A stretch of 64,000 bases of DNA, from contig BCIA01000003.1 in the NCBI GenBank assembly GCA_001599815.1, positions 5,123,598-5,187,597 on the forward strand, written 5' to 3'. The notes below the pieces were generated by a model. The model was not told the origin of the DNA and made no database searches. It saw only the letters and a program-made list of their open reading frames with translations. The position numbers and the translations under genes were made by a program. This DNA is from Furcasterigmium furcatum. Taxonomy: Eukaryota; Ascomycota; Sordariomycetes; Glomerellales; Plectosphaerellaceae. This document shows positions 42,830 to 53,959 of this stretch, piece after piece; position 1 is the first letter of the stretch; every line of letters starts with the position of its first letter.

Positions 42830-43054
42830 ACCATTCGTGGGGGGTCGGCTCTTCAAGTATAGAGCTGCATCAGGGTGTGTTGTGCCGGGTCAAGTCAGTC
42901 GTGCGAATAGGGTTGGCAGGTTCATACTTGGATCAGTATTGGGTCCGAGAGGGATGGAGAGAGGGATGGAGTTCAACAGGAGTTTATCGCATAACAGGCC
43001 GACGGGTCTCACTATCAACGGATTACCAGCTAGAAATGTACGATAGGGCTTTAA

Positions 43055-44520
43055 TTAGAGGACGAATGTGTCAAGGTCGGATCTCCGCACAAGCTCCCAG
43101 TAGTTCGGGCGGCGCCCGTCCGGCCCCTGGCTCGCGAACGCTGAAAGAAGCGAACTACGCGCTCGGCAATAATTCTCTCCCCGCGCCGACAGCGAGTCGA
43201 AGCGCTCCATGATCCAGTGCCGCTGGATCATGTCGTCTGTCTCCAGCGCTGCGACGAACAGCGGCCAGGCGATCCGGGCCATCGCCTGGACTCCCTCGGT
43301 TTGGTACGACTGGAAGGCTAGCGAAAGCAGCTCCCCCAGGGCCTTCCTCTGCCCCTCGTGCAGAGGTTCCGTCTCCCTCGTGAGACGGAAGAAGCCGAGA
43401 ATGATAGCGAGATAGAAGGGGACGACCGTGAGGAGGTTCATCACGAACATACCGCCCGGTGCCGCGCCGAGCTCGTGTAGGAATTCGCCGCATCTGCACA
43501 TCCCGCAGTGCGCGGACGAATTGGCCCTCCCGCACGACTGCCTCGGAGCTCCCCCTATCCACGGCGGCCAGCGTGGCCAGCAGGTACCGCATGTGGGCGA
43601 GCTCGGCGTGCATGCAGAAGATCTGGCTGCTCTGCACGTCCTCGACCAGCTGGTCCTGTGGGTAAGACGTACCCCACACGTCCCGGTACACCGGCGTGGA
43701 ATATATCTGGAGAGCGCAGAACCCCCTCAGGGGGGCTATCGCGGGGTCCTCGGCAGGATCGGACATGGCCTCGCCCAGGACCTCGTTAAAAACGCCGCCG
43801 AGACCGTGCAGTGCGGCCCCGCCGTCGATGAAGGCTATCCATACCATGATCCGAGCTGCGAGGGTTGATATCCGCCCGGGCCTGTCTTCGCTGCCGGCTA
43901 GGCCAATACTGCTGTCCTGGGGGGTGATGTGTAATGGTCTTCTGCCAGCGCACCTCGCAAGCTTCGGACATGTTCCTGGAGGAGGGATGTTGCGCCGCGG
44001 AGGTGACCGAAGAGCCCGACACCACACCCGTCCCCGTGCTTGTGCTCGTACGCGATCATGAGCCATATCGTGGCGAAGTCTGAGGGCTTCGAGGCTGCCT
44101 GGGTGTTCTCCGCGAGGAGTCGCAGGGCTGCAGCGTAGTGCTCCTCGGCCGTCGGTGAGTGATCCAACGAGCCGCCTCCGTCTGGGCTGCTGCCGACCTG
44201 GCAGCGCAGTTTCCCGCCTCCCAGGGCACATACCATGTGCAGGACCATGGGGCTCTTCTGCGCCAGGGTCCACGACAGTGCCGGGCCGCTGTGCTCAGGG
44301 CTCTTGGTGTCGTCCAAGGCCACCGACACGAGGGAGCGGAAACAGAGGATGGCGGCATGGTCGGAGGCCGATATGACATGGGCGCACTCCGGGGAGACCT
44401 CAATCTCCCAGCGGGGACTGTACGTCGCTATCTCGAATGCGCCAGCAAGGTCCAGGAAACCATCATCATCATGGGAGCCGTCAGCCGATCCCGCCTCGAC
44501 AGCAGACACACGACACCTTA
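43055..44520 (-). pseudogene. Fungal transcription-factor-domain relic, no zinc cluster
   Basis: The minus strand encodes a fungal-specific TF domain 2 body: ECAHVISASDHAAILCFRSL, SDFATIWLMIAYEHKHGDG, LAARIMVWIAFIDGGAAL, SQIFCMHAELAHMRYLL, GMFVMNLLTVVPFYLAIIL. A 56-bp intron (43898-43953) reconciles the first two frames. Near 43495, however, the frame must shift by one base to pass from REGQFVRALRDVQM to GEFLHELGAAPGG, with no possible intron. No Zn2Cys6 cluster is found upstream in any frame and no convincing start codon exists. It is probably a truncated, frameshifted regulator. A (GCGGCAC)n-like tract at about 44552-44578 lies just beyond the 5' end. Confidence 0.6.
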
Positions 44521-44737
44521 GTCTTCTCGAGCAACTTGCAGGAAACACCACGCACGCGGCACGCGGCACGCGGCACGCAGACCATCCGCCGAAAGAGCTC
44601 TTCGAATCTCAACATAGGCACCATGGGGCTCAAATCAGACTTCTGCAAGATGGACATTGTCAGGGAAATGACACTGTCGACTTTCATGGTTGCACTTTTC
44701 GGCGCTGTACGTGCTGCACTGACGAGCGAGAAACAAC

Positions 44738-45745
44738 GTGGGTAACGATCTCCAGCTGGGTGGCATCCGGTTCGGCATCGATTTTGGCTTCTGGTCCGGC
44801 CTTCTGGGAATGCAACGGTTCAAAAACGGCTTTGGCGTCTATGATGCCGCCACGGACACGTACGTCTTCCCGTCGAGCTGGCTCTCGGCCGGAAGCGGCC
44901 CCCCGAACGCAGGACTGGCCCTGGGTGCGCGAGAGACGGCGATGGTCAAGAGGCCACAAACAACACCGTCCGATGCCGTGTTCAATATTCAGTCGCCAAC
45001 GGAATGGCAAACACAGACGCCATGGGCTGGACTCCCACAGCTATGTCCAGACATGGGGGATCTAGGAGGGCGCGGCGAATCAATGGCGACAACCTCGACG
45101 GACGTGGATCCTGCCGCAGCGTATGCGACACTTTGCTCTGGAAGCGCCATATCAACAACTGTACCACCGGCCTCGGGGATGGCCCCGGATATGTTCACGA
45201 GCTTCTGCGCGCCAAATCGCCCTACCCCCGCCCCCAACCCCGGGCCCTCTCTTCCAACGATTCCAGCCTACCCCCAAGCCCTGATCCAACACAAACAGGA
45301 ACCCCTCTCGGCGCCTCTCGCCTTCCTGGCCTCGAGCGTCTACGTGCAGATCCTGTCCATCTTCGAGGTGATTCTTGTGCACCTTGACAAGCGACTCCCG
45401 TCAATGAGAGAGGTTCCCATTGAGCCCGTGCCGGGCATCAACTTCGGGGGACTGCCGCTGACGGACGTACGTGCCCAAGGCGTGTTATTCACGCAAGTCG
45501 TAGTTAATTTCTTCGACAGGACAGGAGAGTCGCTGGGTGTTGACCCTGGGACGATAGGCTGCGGGTCGGACGAGGTGCCGCTGTTGTCGTGGTGGCAGAG
45601 AGAGGTGGTATGGACCGAGCTGGCCAAGGGGAGCCGGCTGCTCGAGGAGAAGAAGAGGGCGAGGGAGATGCCGTTGAAGCTAAGGATAGGATTCGAGAAG
45701 GTTAGAGAGACTTTCATGAGCGGAGTCATGGCCATGGCTGCTTGA
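44738..45745 (+). CDS. Chimeric ORF: sugar-transporter start fused to regulator-like C-part
   Basis: A 335-codon open frame. Residues about 1-65 read like the first two helices of an MFS sugar transporter (LGGIRFGIDFGFWSGLLGM, RFKNGFGVYDAATDTY, SSWLSAGSGPPNAGLALGA), preceded by a similar helix fragment at 44623-44740 in another frame. The usual transporter would continue with ten more helices. Instead the frame enters a proline/serine/threonine-rich linker and then a helical part (SSVYVQILSIFEVILVHLDKRL, GLPLTDVRAQGVLFTQVV) resembling the C-terminus of Zn2Cys6 regulators of the aflatoxin-regulator kind. This looks like a rearrangement product. Whether it is expressed is unknown. Confidence 0.45.
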   Translation: MGNDLQLGGIRFGIDFGFWSGLLGMQRFKNGFGVYDAATDTYVFPSSWLSAGSGPPNAGLALGARETAMVKRPQTTPSDAVFNIQSPTEWQTQTPWAGLPQLCPDMGDLGGRGESMATTSTDVDPAAAYATLCSGSAISTTVPPASGMAPDMFTSFCAPNRPTPAPNPGPSLPTIPAYPQALIQHKQEPLSAPLAFLASSVYVQILSIFEVILVHLDKRLPSMREVPIEPVPGINFGGLPLTDVRAQGVLFTQVVVNFFDRTGESLGVDPGTIGCGSDEVPLLSWWQREVVWTELAKGSRLLEEKKRAREMPLKLRIGFEKVRETFMSGVMAMAA

Positions 45746-46662
45746 TTCTGGGGGGAGAAGGGGAGGGGGCGGTTGATGTGATGCAAGGGTCTCGGTGGCA
45801 AAATTTCTGGATGATTGAGACGATACCTCGATGGGAAGCAACCCTCAACTGAACTGTACAATGGAAACACCAATGCAGTAGATCTGGTTCGCTTACACAG
45901 GCACTTATCAATCCTCCCGTTGATGCCGAATGCCCCCGCACCCTAAGGGTTTGAGCGGAATCATCTCCAGCAAGAAACACACCATGTCTTTCAACCCCCA
46001 ACGAAGATGCAGCCATATTTCGTGCCATCCTCCAAGCAAACCTCGTTTTCGTTTCAATGGGCGAGATGAAACTGCCCAGTACCTATGCGTAGGATATCAC
46101 CTGGTAAGAATAAATTGGCGACGTATTCAGAGGCCATGATGCTCTAAACAAGAGAGCTGGGGAGATCTTGGCCTAAGGGCCTGGTTTCGCGATAGAAGGA
46201 CAGGCGGTTATCTGCCAGAATCTATCTAGCCATCCTCAGCTGGAAGTTTGGACCCCTGAGCCAACTGGCCTCGTTCAAGGAATGGACGACATTGTTGTAC
46301 AGAATGGAAAAGTCAAGACACTTTGGACGGCGATTACGAAGGTCCCTCGACACTTGGGGCAAGATCGGGTCAGCATGCAAATGGTCTACATTATCGAAGA
46401 TATAGGTGGGTGATTCCAAGATGACCAGTTCCCACGATGTGACACTTTCATCACAAATGTGCGAGTTCTAGACACGCAAAGTACGTACCGCGATGAAGCT
46501 GGCCGTTGCCGCTATGACAAGGTCTTTGATGACGCTGGTTCCGACACTCACTACAAGTCAACTTTCCTTCTGAAGCATGTATATCTGAGCTATCCAGAGT
46601 TACCGATGTACCCCTGAGACGCGTGTTTCCATGTCCTCGGCCGAGGGCTGGTGGCCGCATAA
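45746..46662. other. Intergenic, no supported gene
   Basis: About 0.9 kb between the convergent chimeric ORF and Zn2Cys6 gene. Stops are frequent in all frames. Nothing recognised. Confidence 0.5.
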
Positions 46663-48720
46663 CTAATCCCATCCCCACGATGTTCGAAGGGCTTGGCGGC
46701 TGTAGAATAAACATAGTCAGCCATCTGTTCAGCCGTATAGGCCATGGATCTACCTACGCCGAATGAGTCGGCCATGCGAGGTCTCGGTCGGTCTTCGTCA
46801 GTACGTCGTAGAGGATCTCCTGTTCGCTCCGTTCGGTGAAACGATCGCCAGCCATGGTGATGGCCATGCTCGCGGTTCTGCAGGGCCTTGGTCAGAAACA
46901 GCATGAAAAGGCAGACACTGACGCTGGTACTCACACATACGCCGGCAGCGTGTGCTGATTTGACTGGGAAATCATCTCCTCATTAGTTCATGGACTTAGC
47001 TTGATTACCGTGCGTAGCCTACCTCGGCGATCCCAACAATGATCCGGACTATCTTCTTGATCTCCTCGTTCATCGAATTGAACGCTATCCTCCTGCCGGG
47101 CCCAAGCCTCGGGACCTTTGGACTGTGTGCCGCCAGAAGCATCTTGGCGATGTGATAATGCTGGATACCGGTCACGACAGCGCTGTTGCAGTAGGGCTCG
47201 TTTGGCAGGAAACCCGCAGGCTCGCCCTCTTCTGTGCCCGCAGAGTACACGGGGGAGTAGAACCACGGGCGCTCGTCCCACCACTGCTGAAGGTATTCGT
47301 GAAGCTCGTCCCAGACGACTACCGTTTGTTCCTGAGAGCCATGGCAGAACCGCAGACAAGCTGCGCAGCACATGATGACGCGGTTGGCGACGTTGCATCC
47401 GGTGTCGTCCGACTTGGCGAGCCAGTCGTAGTTGTTGAAAGCAAAGTCTGAGTGCACTGGCCGGTTATGGATGAAGGCCATGTAGATCTCCTGGCGCAGG
47501 GCGACCCAGAACGAGGCGAGCCGCAGACCCGTAAAGTCGCAGGACGACTTTTGGGCGTCCAGGAAAGCCCTCGTCCCCATAAGGTGGAATTCGGGGGACG
47601 GCGACGAGGTGGGCACGTCGAGCTCTTCCATCGAGCGGAGGATGATAAGAGACGTAAGAAGATTCTCGTCGACAACCGTCGTTGAATGAGATAGAGTTGG
47701 GATGAGAGCATTAAGGCACTTCTGGTGATATCTGTCAGCCACAAGGCTGTCATAACCATCCAGCCTGCTCAGACGCTTGGCAGCGTATGCGAGGATTGCG
47801 TGGAACAGAGGACAACACGTCGCCGCTCGTAAAGGTACAATGCGGGCGAAGTGCCTTTCGTCGTCGCACATGTCTAGGAACGGAGCCAAATGGTCGATGT
47901 AGTATCGGAAAAGCATCGCCTCTTCAGGGTCCTGAAGAGGCCACCTCGGCGCATCAAGGTAGATAGTTCCAGCTTCGCCGTCGACAAGCTCAAGATGATG
48001 GGAATTGAGCAAGGAGGTATGGCCCTCGAAGGTGGGCGAAGGGCCATCAGCCGCACCGAGACTGAAGACAGGCTGGGTGCCTAGAATGGCCGTATTCGAC
48101 AGGTCTGATATGACTGGATCAAGAATTTCTTCCGAGAGGTGATTGTTCCCCGACACCAGGTCGATAGTGGCGGATTCAGGCGTAAACACGAGTGATGCCA
48201 CTCTTGTATTGGTCTGCAAAGCCCGTCCTTCGGCGGCTGGGCGGGCTGTGGACTTCGATGCATCTCGATCAGAGCCAAATGGCGAATTAGGACCGGGCGG
48301 ATTGCTTGGTGGGGGCGAGGGCGAGGGCGGCTGTGATGAGGACCCGGCAGAAACAGGACTCTGAACGGCCGCGTCTCCGAAGTTGTTGGTCTCGTCGACG
48401 AAACTGAGGGATCGGCCCGTCTTCACCCAGTGCTGACTTTTGGAGAAGGTGTGTCTTCGCCCGCGGCCAGTGTCGAAACTGCACCCCAGAGAAGGAGGCG
48501 CCGGTCAGCTCGCCGCCCATGTCAAGATCGCGCGGCTGGATGACGGCTCGGACCTACCTCGGGTTCTGGGCATGGCTGAATCGAACTCGACTGCTTCGCA
48601 CGCAATCGATTCCTTCAGTCTGGCAGTTCGGACATGGCGTGCGGGCGGAATCGCCTGATTAAGAAGACATGAGGCCGTGAATGGAGTCTTGGTAGAAGAC
48701 CTGACTTACACCTCCAGTGT
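46663..48720 (-). CDS. Zn2Cys6-type regulator with TF domain 2
   Basis: Minus exons 48558-48654, 47023-48478, 46935-46978, 46758-46877 and 46663-46699 join in frame. A putative 11-nt exon at 48710-48720 would supply the T that completes a cysteine codon. The join gives WRCDSARTPCPNCQTEGIDC, the third to sixth cysteines of the zinc cluster, then SQHWVKTGRSLSFVDETNN, as in ARCA-like regulators. The TF body is clear (EAMLFRYYIDHLAPFLD, PLFHAILAYAAKRLS), and the end is MAGDRFTERSEQEILYDVL plus LTKTDRDLAWPTHS. The first two cysteines and the start codon are not located upstream, so the 5' end is incomplete or lost. The coding part seen exceeds 580 residues. Confidence 0.75.
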
Positions 48721-49304
48721 CTGTGGGATCGAACGGGTCAGTCAGTCATTTCTCACAGATGAAGCCGATCAACATGAGGCGCCACTTCATGATCCCTCTC
48801 ACCTTTGTCTGCATGCCTGTTCACGACGTCAGGTGTTAGCAGGGCAAAATTGCCTCACTGGGGCGGGGAAAGTTGCCCACGTTGCACGGCACCGGGCGGC
48901 GGCGGGCGGATTGTGCGGGGGACATGGGGGGGGTTTCCGGGGAAAGCGACCTGAAGTCTGGGGGAGAAACTGGGGAAGAGGAGTCAAGGATGGGAAGTTG
49001 GGGCAATGAATGAACAACGGGCGGCCGATGGGGGACATTACCCCTTTTTGAAGAGGACTGGAGTCTGCGACGCTAATCACCGGCCAAGCAACCCGGCCGG
49101 TCACCCATCACACTACCATGACCAGTAAGAACTCCACATCTGGGGAAGGTATTAGGCCGGCGCCAACTTGAGAATTGGATGGGGCTACTTCTTTAGTATC
49201 TGCCGGCTTTCGGTCTGGGGAAAGGGAGCCATGGAGACTCCAGGAGGACTAGTTGCCTTGCTTGTCACAACCACTCTCCTGAGTGAGGTTGCATCGCATC
49301 TTAC
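48721..49304. other. Divergent intergenic region
   Basis: Region between the divergent regulator and the transporter. It has a purine-rich strand asymmetry around 48890-49000. No ORF with support. Confidence 0.45.
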
Positions 49305-49310
49305 TATAAG
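49305..49310 (+). promoter_or_regulatory. TATA-like box of MFS transporter gene
   Basis: TATAAG, about 108 bp upstream of the ATG at 49413, in the same position class as the other TATA-like boxes. Confidence 0.4.
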
Positions 49311-49412
49311 TAAGGATTGGCCTCGCATTCCACCGCACCTTTGACTCTCTCCACTCATCAGACCTTACTTACAAGAGTCGTGAACCATCATACCCTCATA
49401 TCACCATCAAAA

Positions 49413-51092
49413 ATGGAACCAGACACCAAGTTGAACCACAAGAGCGACGCCAGCCACCTGGAAGTTGCGTCGAGCGAGCCGGTCACGTACCTTGACCCGG
49501 ATGGACTCGACTCCATTGAGACCACAAAGACCGGCAAGTTCCCATGGCTCGTGACCATCACGGCGGCAATCGGCGGCAGCCTCTTTGGCTACGACACCGG
49601 CATCAACGCCGCGGTCCTCGTCACGATCCACGACAGCCTCGGACACCACCTCAGCTCTTCCGAGAGAGAGCTCATCACCTCCATCACGTCGGGCGGCGCT
49701 TTCTTTGGAGCCATCATGGCTGGCCTGACCGCTGATCGATACGGCCGCAAGCCTGCCATTTACTTTGGCTGCTTCCTGTTCACCATTGGCGCCATCATCC
49801 AAGCGGCTTCTTTCTCCGTGGCACAAATGACGGTTGGCCGCCTGGTCATTGGCTTCGGCGTAGGCTCAGCAGCAATGATTGTTCCCCTGTAAGCAAACCC
49901 TCTCGTTTCATGGCCGCTTGGAATCACCAGGTTGCGAGTGTCTTTGAAGCTGACTGAAGCTGGCTTTCTCAGGTATATTGCGGAGATATCTCCGGCGAGG
50001 ATGCGTGGACGAATGATCGGGCTCAACAACATGTGCATCACAGGCGGCCAGCTGGTGTCGTACGGCGTCGGGGCGGGCTTCACATACGTGACAGGAGGCT
50101 GGAGATACATGGTCGGCGGCGGCGCTCTCCCTGCGCTGCTCCTCGCCGGCCTCCTGCCGTTCTGTCCCGAATCACCTCGCCAGCTCATCTTCCACGGCAA
50201 GCCCGAAGAAGCTGAGGCTGTCATCCGGAGAGTCTTCCCAAACGGTACGGCGGAGCAGGTTTCCCAGAAAGTCAGCCACATCACCCGCCACGTCGAGGCC
50301 GCGAAGAACCTCAACGCAGGAAAGTCTCGCCTGTGGGTGTTGAAGCAGCTGTACGTGGTGCCGGCCAACTTCCGGGCGCTCGTCGCGGCGTGCGGCCTGA
50401 TGGCCATCTCCCAGCTCGGCGGATTCAACGCCCTCATGTACTACTCGCCGGTCCTCTTCTCCCTCGTCGGCTTCTCTAACCCCGTTGCCGTCGGAACGGT
50501 TATTGCAGGCACCAACTTCCTCTTCACCTGGGTCAACCTGATGCTCGTGGATCGAGCCGGTCGCCGCCGGGTCCTCCTCTGCACCGTGCCTTTCATGGCT
50601 GTATGGCTCGTCGTGGCGGCAATCTGCTTCATCTGGATCCCCATTCAGCACGACCTAACGCTGGCCGTGGGTGCGACGATTGGTCCTCCGGCAATCATGG
50701 TCCTCGTCAGCATGGTGTTCTACGTCGGCTTCTACTCCTCTGGAATCGGGAACACCGCATGGCTCAGCAGCGAGTTTTTCCCCATGGAGGTCCGTGCCAT
50801 GGGGACGATGATGCTCACCATGACCTGCTGGGGCTCCAACGTCATCGTGGCCTCGACGTTCCTGACCCAGATGGAGAACACGACGCCTTCGGGTGCGTTT
50901 GGCTTCTTCGCGGCAATCTGCGCGCTCGGATCGGTCTGCATCTACTTCTGCTACCCCGAAGTCAAGGGAATGACGTTGGAGGACATTAGAGAGGTCTTCC
51001 AGCACGGTTTCGGCGTTCAACGAGCGCGGGAGCTGCAGAAAGAGATGAAGCTGCGGCGCAAGGAAGAGTCCGCCGCCGCTATCACGGCTTGA
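49413..51092 (+). CDS. MFS sugar transporter, myo-inositol (ITR) type
   Basis: Exons 49413-49888 and 49973-51092 join in phase 2 across an 84-bp intron to 531 residues with 12 helices. Family signatures: GGSLFGYDTGINAAVL, DRYGRKPAIY, GRLVIGFGVGSAAMIVPLYIAE (split across the intron), SPARMRGRMIG, PESPRQLIFHGK, and NTAWLSSEFFPMEVRAMG. The GYDTGI/V...AVL opening and NTAW-x-x-SEFFP-x-E-x-R block fit the myo-inositol/proton symporter subfamily better than hexose transporters, where PxET is usual. It acts at the plasma membrane. A Gfo/Idh/MocA dehydrogenase lies 5 kb downstream. Start chosen at MEPDTKLNHK; upstream frame is not conserved. Confidence 0.88.
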
Positions 51093-51742
51093 TTGACAAC
51101 ATCTTGGCATGGTAACGTCCTACGTCCCCATCCTGGCCGCCCCCATCTTGGTCACCCAAACAATCTATCACTAGAAATGCAACACTACATTTAACTCCTA
51201 TTGAAACTTCCTACACTGAACTCCAATCATATTTCTTGACCAACCTTCGTAGTGCCGCGGAAGAAATCCTTGTTGTGGCGCATCGGCACCGTCTCGTTCC
51301 GCCCAGCGATGAGCATTGGCAGGCCTAGCAGCGCTGGGAGTGTTTACTGCACCGCTCAAGCTGCAAAGAACTGCCCCGTGGAGCGTACGACCCGCCCAAC
51401 CGCCCGCTTCCATCCGCGGTTGCTGTGGGTAAACAGCGCTGTGACCCCTTTACCGCCACTGCACGGTTCTGGCCAACCAGCGACGCCTGTAGACGCCATC
51501 TGTTTTGGAAGGACCGTGATGACTGGGATGCTTTCGACCGCCGGAGGGCTTTCTCATTGGTTCCAAGGGGATGGTAACAAATCAGAACCAACAGTTGGAG
51601 ATCAGGTGATCAACCGTGACCTGAAGCGAGAGCCCTCAATAACAATTCCCGTGTCCCTCATCCAACCGGTCGCAAGCACTTTCGCGTTTCCCCGGTTCAT
51701 CCAGCCTGGGTATCCTTTCGACCTGAACTGCTCGCGAACAAG
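51093..51742. other. Intergenic, no supported gene
   Basis: Spacer between the transporter and the coiled-coil gene. No recognisable feature. Confidence 0.5.
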
Positions 51743-53590
51743 ATGCAGCGCGCAGAGAGTCCCAGTCTCGCGTTAGACGACCACATAGACAGATTCTATC
51801 GTGAGTTTTCTGAGCTTACCGCTTTGGTAGCCGGTAGAAAAAACGACGCGGAAGATGCTGCCAAGACGCGGGTGCCCATTCTCCAGCAGGAGATTGACAT
51901 GAAGCAAAAGGAGATCGAGAATTTCGAACAGAAGATCCAGCAATTGCACCAGGAGCAAGAAGCTGCCAGGCAGGAGATAGGGAGCCTGAACGCGCAAGTC
52001 AGGGCCGCTACCGAACGTTCACAAAGAGTGGCCATGCTGGCGGGAAGTGTGACGGAGACAGCCGTGCCTTCGAAACGCCTCGCATCTCCAGCTCTTTCCG
52101 AGCCCAGCCGGGACGCTGCTCCGCGGAAGAAGCAGAAAAGGACCGGCAAAACCGTCTCAGGAGCGGGCACAAGTGCCTCGGGTGCTTCGAAAGGCCAGTA
52201 CCGTCTCTCAAGTTGGACGACAGTGCCGTGTGAATCTATGCTGAACGTTTATGTAGCTGCAAGTCGTGCAACACGCTCTGGCCGGCTCACTCGTTCAACC
52301 CGAATTGAGGTTGTCGAAGATTTGGAGGCCCGGACAGTGTCACTACCGGAAGAGGTTCCGCAGCATACGCCGCCACGACCGATGATGGAGGAGGGCGCTG
52401 AAACTACCGAATCCAGAAGGGGCGAAAAGTCATGGTCTGCGCAATCTTCCAGTCATGGCGTGGATTTGCGCCGGTCAGGACGGTCGCGTAAGCCAACGCG
52501 CCGTGGTTCTCTCGCTGCTGCATCCTCCCCTGCCGTCGCAACCGAGGACATCCACACCCATCGGGGGCGGCCCTTGGCTGATCATGATGTGGCATCCTCG
52601 AGCCGTTCTGATAAGACCACCAAGGCACAAAAGAACATCGACTTTGACGACGTCTATCAAGACGGAAACGCCACGGACAAGCACAGGATCATCGAGCATC
52701 CAAAGGGTAGCGGCCGTTGGTTCATTCTTCAATGCCAGCAGCATGGCTTGCAATTTGGATACAAGCCACTCGTAGGGGCAGTAAGACATGTCTGTGGCAA
52801 GCTTCATGGCTTAGCCGCGGAGTCGTCTGCCGCCGTCGCAGAACTCGGCACCGCGGTTCTTCACTGCGATGCGAACAAGGTGGAGCGCAACAACAAAGCC
52901 TTTCGCGAGGCACTGGACAGTGGTTACAAGGTTCGCCACTCAGGACCTTCCAGGGTGACCGGGACCACCTCTCAGAAAGACACCGCTCCGGAACAGCCCG
53001 CGCGGCTTGTGGACACGACTTCCCACGGTACGCTACGGAAGCAGAAGCCGTTTCAAGGCATTGCTGATCCTGAGACGGGCAAACTGTACCTTGGGAGATG
53101 GCGCTCGAAGACAGCTTGGTACGCCGTCCTTGTGCTACCTGTCGGCAGCTTTCAAACCGTGGGCATAACTGGCTCCATCAACGATACCGGTCTCCTTGAC
53201 GGGAATATCCCCGTTTGTTACAGAAGCGGCCAGGAACGCATTCTTGGTTGGAAGGAAGGTTATGAAGACGGTGGATCCGAGGTCAACAGACGAAAGTTCC
53301 CAGTGTTGTGGTTCCAAGATGACCAGCCATTGGCACTACGACGAGGGAAATTTCAGCTTCCTTCTTCGAGTTCTTTCTCGTGGCTCTCTGCCAGCAAGCT
53401 ACGGCCGTTCGGTGAGTATGGCCCCGACAGCTCTCCCGTTACTGGTTACGATGTCGCATCGAGTTTTGCGGAGGAACTGGACAGCCTGGAGCGGCCTCAG
53501 AAATCCAGCAATGAAGTGTCCACTGCCCTGAAAGGGACATCTGGGGGTGGGCTCCCTGGCGATGCGCTGCTATCTTCGGACAGACGCTGA
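51743..53590 (+). CDS. Coiled-coil protein of unknown function
   Basis: A single-exon frame of 615 residues. Residues about 10-90 form a charged coiled coil with heptads (QQEIDMKQKEIENFEQKIQQ). A basic patch (PRKKQKRTGK, near 132) is a likely nuclear localisation signal. A long S/T/R-rich linker carries RSGRSRKPTRRGS. The C-terminal half has a more ordered segment (HPKGSGRWFILQCQQHGLQFG; ETGKLYLGRWRSKTAWYAVLVLPVGSF; RKFPVLWFQDDQPLALRRG). I recognise no named domain; this architecture occurs in fungal hypothetical nuclear proteins. The frame stops at TGA 53588-53590, but the same frame reopens downstream towards the next gene (see findings). Confidence 0.7.
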   Translation: MQRAESPSLALDDHIDRFYREFSELTALVAGRKNDAEDAAKTRVPILQQEIDMKQKEIENFEQKIQQLHQEQEAARQEIGSLNAQVRAATERSQRVAMLAGSVTETAVPSKRLASPALSEPSRDAAPRKKQKRTGKTVSGAGTSASGASKGQYRLSSWTTVPCESMLNVYVAASRATRSGRLTRSTRIEVVEDLEARTVSLPEEVPQHTPPRPMMEEGAETTESRRGEKSWSAQSSSHGVDLRRSGRSRKPTRRGSLAAASSPAVATEDIHTHRGRPLADHDVASSSRSDKTTKAQKNIDFDDVYQDGNATDKHRIIEHPKGSGRWFILQCQQHGLQFGYKPLVGAVRHVCGKLHGLAAESSAAVAELGTAVLHCDANKVERNNKAFREALDSGYKVRHSGPSRVTGTTSQKDTAPEQPARLVDTTSHGTLRKQKPFQGIADPETGKLYLGRWRSKTAWYAVLVLPVGSFQTVGITGSINDTGLLDGNIPVCYRSGQERILGWKEGYEDGGSEVNRRKFPVLWFQDDQPLALRRGKFQLPSSSSFSWLSASKLRPFGEYGPDSSPVTGYDVASSFAEELDSLERPQKSSNEVSTALKGTSGGGLPGDALLSSDRR

Positions 53591-53959
53591 TCATAAGTAG
53601 AGAATCGTTACAACCCGTCAACTGCATCACCGCAGAATTCACCTCGACCGAGTCCGGCCGAAGCTGTCACGGAGGGCCTTGCCCGCCCAAACGCCGGCAC
53701 GAGTTGCATATCGGATCTAGGGCAGCCTTCCGCCGGAGACCTAGACCAAGATGCCGGGAGGGCTGAACGGCCTGCCGAGGTGCAAGACGTCGGAGAAGTT
53801 GGGTCTGCTAACCCATGTGCAGGTGCAGATGGCGCACAGTCTGTCGCAATGGGACCCTCCCGAAGCCAGAGCCCAAAGGACCCGTCAACCGATGCATTGG
53901 GCAGATAGCCCACCGCCAGTGGCGCTCCACTGCCATCCATATCTCGGCCGGGGGATGAG

